Shown here piece after piece: positions 58,291 through 64,000 of a stretch of DNA of 64,000 bases. This DNA is from Lutraria lutraria (taxonomy: Eukaryota; Mollusca; Bivalvia; Venerida; Mactridae). The number at the start of each line of letters is the position of its first letter. Positions within the stretch are counted from its first letter, which is position 1. The stretch lies in contig OZ026837.1 of NCBI GenBank assembly GCA_964023205.1, positions 9,973,689 through 10,037,688 of the forward strand, in the 5' to 3' direction. The notes beneath the pieces were generated by a model, which searched no databases, had not been told where the DNA came from, and saw only the letters and a program-made list of their open reading frames with translations. The translations under genes were made by a program, and so were the position numbers.

Positions 58291-59478
58291 AATTAAATAA
58301 ACAATTTAAGTTTTGCTGAAGTTAGACTTCTTTTTACATAATATAAAACTAAACAAATAGTGGAAGCGATACATTTATTGAAAACAACATTTCCAAGAAG
58401 AATACAGCATATTGAAAATATTATAATATAACTAAAACTTAAATAATGTTTGCCCAAACAAATCAACAACGAAGTGAACACGGGTTGACTTATGAGTAAA
58501 AAACAGCGTGTCTAAACATACATCATCACAAATTAGAATATCTATATTTAGACACACATGATCAATATATTCTCGGAGATCTATGCACCTAGTCAAGATT
58601 AGTAACGAAAAGCTCTAGATCAATCAGTTCTTTAATTTGTCCTTGGCGTATACATATGAAAAGCCCACAAAGTTAATTCTGATAAATTCTTGATGGTGTT
58701 AACACGATCAGAAAATATTAAGCAATAATGCAAATAATTCATCTACATAAAATATGTCTCAGACTATGTACAAAGTTATTCACATAACGTAAAGCTTACA
58801 TTGACTATAAGTGATATGTATACATAAATGTCAAACCTTCTATTACCCACTTTGTATGTGCTCGGTAGGGTTGAGCCCTGGGGTTGGGAGATTAATGCAT
58901 GGAGGGTGAATAATTGAGAAAGATGATATGTGGTGTATGTCTTTTTTCTATATATCATTTTTTATCAATATTGTGTCTGTTCCAATATCATATAGTAGTG
59001 ATCAGTTATATGTATGGCTTCCTGGATAAACCAAAGTGTTTAGTAACATAATTATACAAATAGAAAGAGACATAATCAGAATTATATAAGATAAATCTTG
59101 TTATACAATGTACATTGATAGCGATATTAATGTCAGGTTAATTATTATAACTTGAAGAAAAAATCACGTTTTTTCCTGACTATTGTGAAATGTGCCTCGA
59201 TATCTTTTTAGATCTGATAATGTGTCGGCTTTGTTTCCATGAAAGCTGTTCAAGAACCGTTTCTCTATGAACTTATGCAAGGATAAAAATAAAAACTTCC
59301 TTAATAATTAAATTAGTATTCTAATGTAGTTCATAAAATATTTAAAGTTGAAATGCAATATTTCGAGTGGTAGATTTTAGATTGCTAGTTAGTCTTACTG
59401 GATAGATTCATTTAAAGTGTCTGCAGGACTGTGGAACAGGACTTTGTACATGTTAGATAGTCCACACCTCGTTTAGCG
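58291..59478. other. Gene-free stretch downstream of the FAD oxidase
   Basis: AT-rich, no coding-like frame or repeat recognised. Confidence 0.55.
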
Positions 59479-59484
59479 TTTATT
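59479..59484 (-). terminator. Polyadenylation signal AATAAA of the FAD oxidase gene
   Basis: Canonical AATAAA on the minus strand about 100 bp past the TAG stop. It is the first canonical hexamer downstream of the coding region and so the likely 3' end determinant. Confidence 0.5.
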
Positions 59485-59584
59485 CCTGCTGTACAACAAT
59501 CTGACACTACATCAGAATAATTACGAAATATTTCTTCCAGAATAATATTGTGATAACTTTACATTGTTCATCTCATGCGTTCAT

Positions 59585-62500
59585 CTACAAAAATACAAGG
59601 AGCACGCTCAACACCAAGGACAGATATGCACCAACATGCCTTTGCGCACCACTGGTTTCTGTACTCCACTTTGATGGAAACTCTGAACCAACGCAATGGT
59701 GACACGTGAAGAAGTTGTCTGCGTCATACTCGCGTTTAATTTTAAGCAGACGAACGTAATGGTCACCCCAGAAATCATCCCGCCAGTTAGGATTATTTTT
59801 CGTCGGTTCATTGAGGTACATACCACTTCCGAACTTATTCAATCTGTTACTGAACTCATCAGCCATTGGAATTAGAATATCATCATACGTGGCCTGATCT
59901 AGCAAAGGTTTTGTGACGTCTCCTAAAACAACGCCACATGCAAGAGATGCGCTTGCCGTTCGATAACCTGGATGTAGAGGTGTTGAATCGACGGCAAAGT
60001 CTTTGGCATGTCCTGAAAAATAAGTACATGTATAGTAAAGTATAATCAAGTGTTTCTATCTATATTGAGACATGCATTAATCATCCCCGAGTGGGCATCT
60101 ACTAGCTCGATGATTTCATTTGATTTCGTAGCAGATCTGATTAGTAAAAAATAAAGAATTTTGTAAGACTGAGTTCTAACGCTTATTGAACTCAATGTTA
60201 CGAAATGAATTTAGTTAGCGTGTAGAGAAATAAATGTAGATATTTTTTATGATATTCATTTACATGTATACACAATTACATACCCCCAAGCAAGACGCCT
60301 GTGCATCCCATATATACACCATCCTTAAAAGTTTCAAATAATTCGGTGTTGATGAAGTCAGCAAAGTCTGATCCTTGCTTCTCAGGTTGTAAAAGAGTAG
60401 TGGTAAGATACACCCTCGTTATAGGCGGGTCTGAGGCTAAATCTGCGTACTCTAGAAAACTGGACATATTTGTGAAAGTGTATGGAATTGCGTTAGTTTT
60501 ACAAAAATCCACAAATGTCTTCAAAGTCTCTTCTTCTGTTCCGTCCCATGGTCCAAATTTGTTGATGTGAAGGTTTACGCCCCCACGTGTCAGTAAATCA
60601 TACTCAAGGCCTGTGTCTTCTTTTGAAAGTGTCACTGGTGCATTATTGAGGAGATAATATCCTCCCCACTCATTAGGTAGGTCTGTAAACGATTTGATTA
60701 CATTCATAGCATCGCCAGTCAAGTCTGCGTCAAGAGTGTCAATTTTAAATGGAATGTATGTGTTTAAAAGGACCATACTGCGCGGAGCTGGGTGTAACTT
60801 GAACACGTAATAAACAACAACGCCAAACGTTCCACCACCACCTCCACGTAGAGCCCAAAATAGATCTCCATTGTTGACAGTTTTTGTGGCCTTATTGACT
60901 CCTTCGATCACAGTTTTGGTTTCTGTACACGTTGCTATGCCACCATCCGGTAACACAACCTATGGAAGATATTAAAGCTTGTTAAAAAAGTGTTATTATG
61001 TCCTAGTTTGCAAAATGATTATACGAATACATGTACATGTAATACAAAATACACGTATTCTGGCGCTAGGAGTATACTTAATGCGACCTTTTATAGGCGC
61101 ATAATTTGTTTATGAAGTTCGCCGAGGACTCTGTTCTATCATACCTTACTAAGCAGTCAATTAGAAATACGTCTTAATTATTCGATACAATGAACATACA
61201 TTTTGTATTTATTCGGAAAAGTAACAGTTAATACCTGAATTTCTAAGACATTATCAACTGCATATCCGAGTGATCTTGAGATAGGACTGTGTCCACCACC
61301 AGCCGTGTAACCACCCGATGTCACCGTTTTACCACTGCCTCCCACAATGGTACGATCATGTTCATCTAACTGAAGTAAATATATTACTAGAACAATCAAA
61401 ATCACATGAGTGATAGTTGAACATTATGAAAAAAAATAATCTAAAACTTCAGTAGTGGAAACGCTAAAGGCCAATAAAGTCCAGACCTCCGAATAACCGG
61501 AATTCCGGTACATTCCGGAAAATTTAACAGAGACTACCTTTTATAAAACAAAACGACGTACATTTCTTAAACGCATCGTTATTGAAATATTTTACTAAAT
61601 AAGCAAAACATCGTTAGACATAATGCACAATGTGAATATAAAAAAAAATAATACACAATCGTATTTACCAGTTTATAGATTTCAATCCACTGAAGGCCGG
61701 TCTGAACTTTCAGCTCTCCGGAAGCGTGTCTTGAGGAGTCAAGCTTCACTTCGTAGTCCTTCATCTCTGAGAGGTTTATATTCAAACTACCATCCCAAGT
61801 TGAACGACCAGAGTAATCGTGTCCAGATGATCGTATAGTAACACGTAGATTGTATTTACGAGCAAACAGAACAGATTTCTGAATATCTTTCATAGAATTA
61901 ACCATAACAACGATAGCTGGATATCTGTCGAAGAAAATTCATTAGTTAACAAGATTTAAGATGATGTGCCGATTGAAGTACTAGTGTAAAATACATGTAC
62001 ATACAAGTCTGGCTGTAATATCATATCTTTGTTCAAATCTATGAATGCTACTTAATACGTATCTTTTCCATAAGTTCGCTCTGGCTATATCGTCAAAAGT
62101 TGATAAACCAACCGTTGTTCTAAAATTAGTATGTATAACTGATCGATGTAAACCAACCTTTGTTCTAAAATTAGCATGTATAATTAATCGATGTAAACCT
62201 ACCTTTGTTCTAAAATTAGCATGTATAATTAATCGATGTAAACTACATTTGTTCTAAAATTAGCATGTATACTTGATCGATGTAAACCAACCTTTGTTCT
62301 AAATTTAGCATGTATAATTGATCGTTGTAAACCAACCTTTGTTCTAAATTTAGCATGTATACTTGATCGATGTAAACCTACCTTTGTTCTAAAATTAGCA
62401 TGTATAATTGATCGATGTAAACCAACCTTTGTTCTAAAATTAGCATGTATACTTGATCGATGTAAACCTACTTTTGTTCTAAAATCAGCATGTATAATTG

Positions 62501-63757
62501 ATCGATGTAAACCAACCTTTGTTCTAAATTTAGCATGTATAATTGATCGATGTAAACCAACCTTTGTTCTAAATTTAGCATGTATAATTGATCGATGTAA
62601 ACCAACCTTTGTTCTAAATTTAGCATGTATAATTGATCGATTAAAACCAACCTTTGTTCTAAATTTAGCATGTATAATTGATCGATGTAAACCAACCTTT
62701 GTTCTAAAATTAGCATGTATAATTGATCGATGTAAACCTACCTTTGATCTAAAATTAGCATGTATAATTGATCGATGTAAACCTACCTTTGTTCTAAGGT
62801 ATTATACATCCAAGCTTGCTGTATGTACTCGGGCATGTATGGAAGAATCACCTTCCCATCAAGAGTTTTCTCAAACATTGAAACATTGTATTGGGAGGGG
62901 AAACAATCCTCGTTGGTAGAACAGCAGTAATCACGTCTTCCTGATTCCCGACCAGCTGGCATATCATCATGGCCATGATCACCACGAGACATATGTGAGG
63001 ACCCGTGAGTCGGTATAATCCCCACGAATACCAGAACCAGTACCAAATAAGCTCGAAACATCATGAACGGGCTGAAAATTTACATTCATTTGAATTTACA
63101 TTTGTATTTATTGTGGAAATGTTCTTCAAATTGCGTGTTAAAGTCTGTCAGTCTGTCTTCGTCTGTCCGCGACTGAATGGCATTCATTTTATGCGTCCGC
63201 GAATGTATAAATACGCGAGGAGAAATTGATATATTTAAGTTGAATAATGATGATGTTTTGAATCTTACTCAACTGGTGTGAATGCAAAACGTCATCCTAT
63301 GTCGATTTTGGTATGAAGGCTCTTCGAATTCAACAACCATACTGTTTGGTTATTAGAATAGATTGCAGATCGAGTTTGGTGAATGGGTCGCCGTGTGTAG
63401 TTAAAATATCGTTAGAAAAAGCGTGAACCCCACTAAAAATCATTATAACGCTCAATTATACAATGGTAGTTCAATTTTTTGCTGACTACTTAATACTTTA
63501 AAAGTACATTGTAGAAACTGAATTTTGCGATTTAATGATATAATCATATAGAATCTAGTCATTTGATTAATATGTGCATCAGTCCAGTTTATCTAGACTT
63601 TTATTTCCTAATTAGGTAAAAATCAAGGTTGAATTAAGACGAGTTTTCAATAGCAAGAATGTACGGAAATCATCAATATTTAGAGTTTTGGATACTTTGA
63701 TACATAAACTTGAAAATTCATACAATATTTTTACCTCAAAAACTCTCTTAGCGCCAT
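59585..63757 (-). CDS. Secreted, probably GPI-anchored FAD-linked oxidase (BBE/PCMH family), 6 exons, 600 aa
   Basis: Coding exons (minus): 63757-63735, 63071-62787, 61924-61669, 61369-61235, 60959-60284, 60012-59585. They sum to 1803 nt in one frame with GT-AG junctions; the stop is TAG at 59587-59585. Order: hydrophobic signal segment (~17-27); FAD-binding PCMH domain with RSSGHDYSGRS, where His138 is the expected 8-alpha-histidyl FAD link; GGSGKTVTSGGYTAGGG at ~198-214; substrate domain in the large exon with LRGGGGGTFGVV; and a BBE C-terminal motif (YLNEP...NWRDDFWGDHY...IKREYDADNFF, ~524-560). In bicovalent relatives a Cys sits where this protein has Gly201, so the flavin is probably attached only through His138. 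The last 16 residues are hydrophobic after a small-residue stretch (TSGAQRH), as in GPI-anchor signals. If exon 1 is not used, an in-frame ATG at 63064 gives 590 aa. Family members oxidise sugars, alcohols or alkaloids with O2; the substrate here is unknown. Confidence 0.9.
62107..62797 (-). repeat. 45-bp minisatellite across the exon 2/intron 2 junction of the oxidase gene (about 16 units)
   Basis: The core TTAGAACAAAG recurs every ~45 bp (plus-strand starts near 62116, 62162, 62207, 62251, 62296 and so on to 62791). The last copy is the 3' end of coding exon 2 with its functional donor CAAAG|GTAGG at 62785-62786. Most other units read CAAAG|GTTGG; a few read GTAGG. The minus-strand unit is also open for 15 codons, giving a misleading repetitive reading frame (62468-62716) that is not a gene. 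Confidence 0.9.
63100..63734 (-). other. Intron 1 of the FAD oxidase gene
   Basis: Lies between donor TTGAG|GTAAAA at 63734-63733 and acceptor AAATTTTCAG at 63073-63072 (start shown approximate). Nothing else recognised except a TATTTATA-like stretch near 63210, which could be an alternative promoter for transcripts starting at the 63064 ATG. Confidence 0.5.
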
Positions 63758-63792
63758 ATTGTAAATAATTGCTAATGAATGACGCGAAAAAA

Positions 63793-63819
63793 TGACGTCG
63801 TGTTTGTCACGTGATGACG
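63793..63819. promoter_or_regulatory. CRE-like and palindromic E-box cluster upstream of the FAD oxidase start exon
   Basis: TGACGTCG (63793-63800), the palindrome TCACGTGA (63807-63814) and an overlapping TGACG sit 36-62 bp upstream of the first ATG (63757). These match consensus sites for CREB/ATF and USF/TFE-type bHLH-ZIP factors. The surroundings are AT-rich, so the cluster stands out. Function is inferred from motifs only. Confidence 0.35.
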
Positions 63820-64000
63820 GGTTCAAAAACAAAGTTCAGAAACGAGGGAATGGTTATTAAGAAGCTAGCGCACTTAAAAGTTGAATAATTGATATTCATA
63901 TTATTTATTATTGCTTGTTTTTAGTATTGGGACAATAATATTTCTTTCACACATGTATTGTATTTACTAAGCATTTGGAGTATCTAGGTTCGTTTGCAAA

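Noticed and set aside
60301..60570. Plus-strand open frame antisense to the oxidase
   Set aside because: Shadow of the large coding exon on the opposite strand.
62107..62797. Regularly spaced repeats resembling a CRISPR array, and a repetitive 82-codon protein in the same place
   Set aside because: The 45-bp units are contiguous with no unique spacers, in a eukaryotic intron. The open frame exists only because the unit length is a multiple of three.

Overview
This is an AT-rich, intron-dense metazoan window. The style of its repeats (tRNA-derived SINEs with a shared 3' tail, pearl/Helitron-like elements with ~160-bp tandem cores, many short inverted-repeat elements) and the two gene families point to a bivalve mollusc or close lophotrochozoan relative; this is inference, not a species call.

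Two genes can be reconstructed exon by exon, both on the minus strand. (1) 22.9-3.6 kb: a complete 18-coding-exon orthologue of the centriolar-satellite protein Moonraker (KIAA0753/MNR/OFIP). The spliced frame closes at 1082 codons, with a non-coding first exon and an acidic C-terminal extension. (2) 63.76-59.58 kb: a complete 6-exon secreted FAD-linked oxidase of the berberine-bridge-enzyme/PCMH family. It has a signal peptide, the FAD-linking histidine, the BBE C-terminal motif and a hydrophobic tail typical of a GPI-anchor signal. The genes are functionally unrelated (centrosome/cilium versus extracellular redox enzyme).

The rest is mainly repeats. 24-28 kb is quiet AT-rich sequence with a nested MITE pair. 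28.4-36.8 kb is a very homogeneous ~951-bp satellite (about 8.6 copies) carrying part of a SINE and showing a trimeric higher-order structure. It lies almost exactly between two splice-consensus exons of a candidate minus-strand non-coding transcript (39.0-26.4 kb). 42.9-45.4 kb holds two decayed transposon-type genes: an HCDNC/GQNKN family protein and a Tc1-like DDE transposase. 46.13-52.52 kb is bounded by a 47-bp inverted repeat (46/47 identical) next to GATAT on both sides and contains coding-like plus-strand exons, so it may be an undescribed DNA transposon. 52.9-53.9 kb is a broken Ty3/Gypsy-type nucleocapsid-protease remnant. 54.7-58.3 kb holds a minisatellite split by a SINE, hairpins, MITEs and a hammerhead-like relic.

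Intron 2 of the oxidase gene carries a 45-bp minisatellite whose unit repeats the gene's own 5' splice site about 16 times. All splice models come from consensus sites and phase agreement read by eye; no alignment or RNA evidence was available. Repeat boundaries are good to a few bases where target duplications are quoted and to tens of bases elsewhere.
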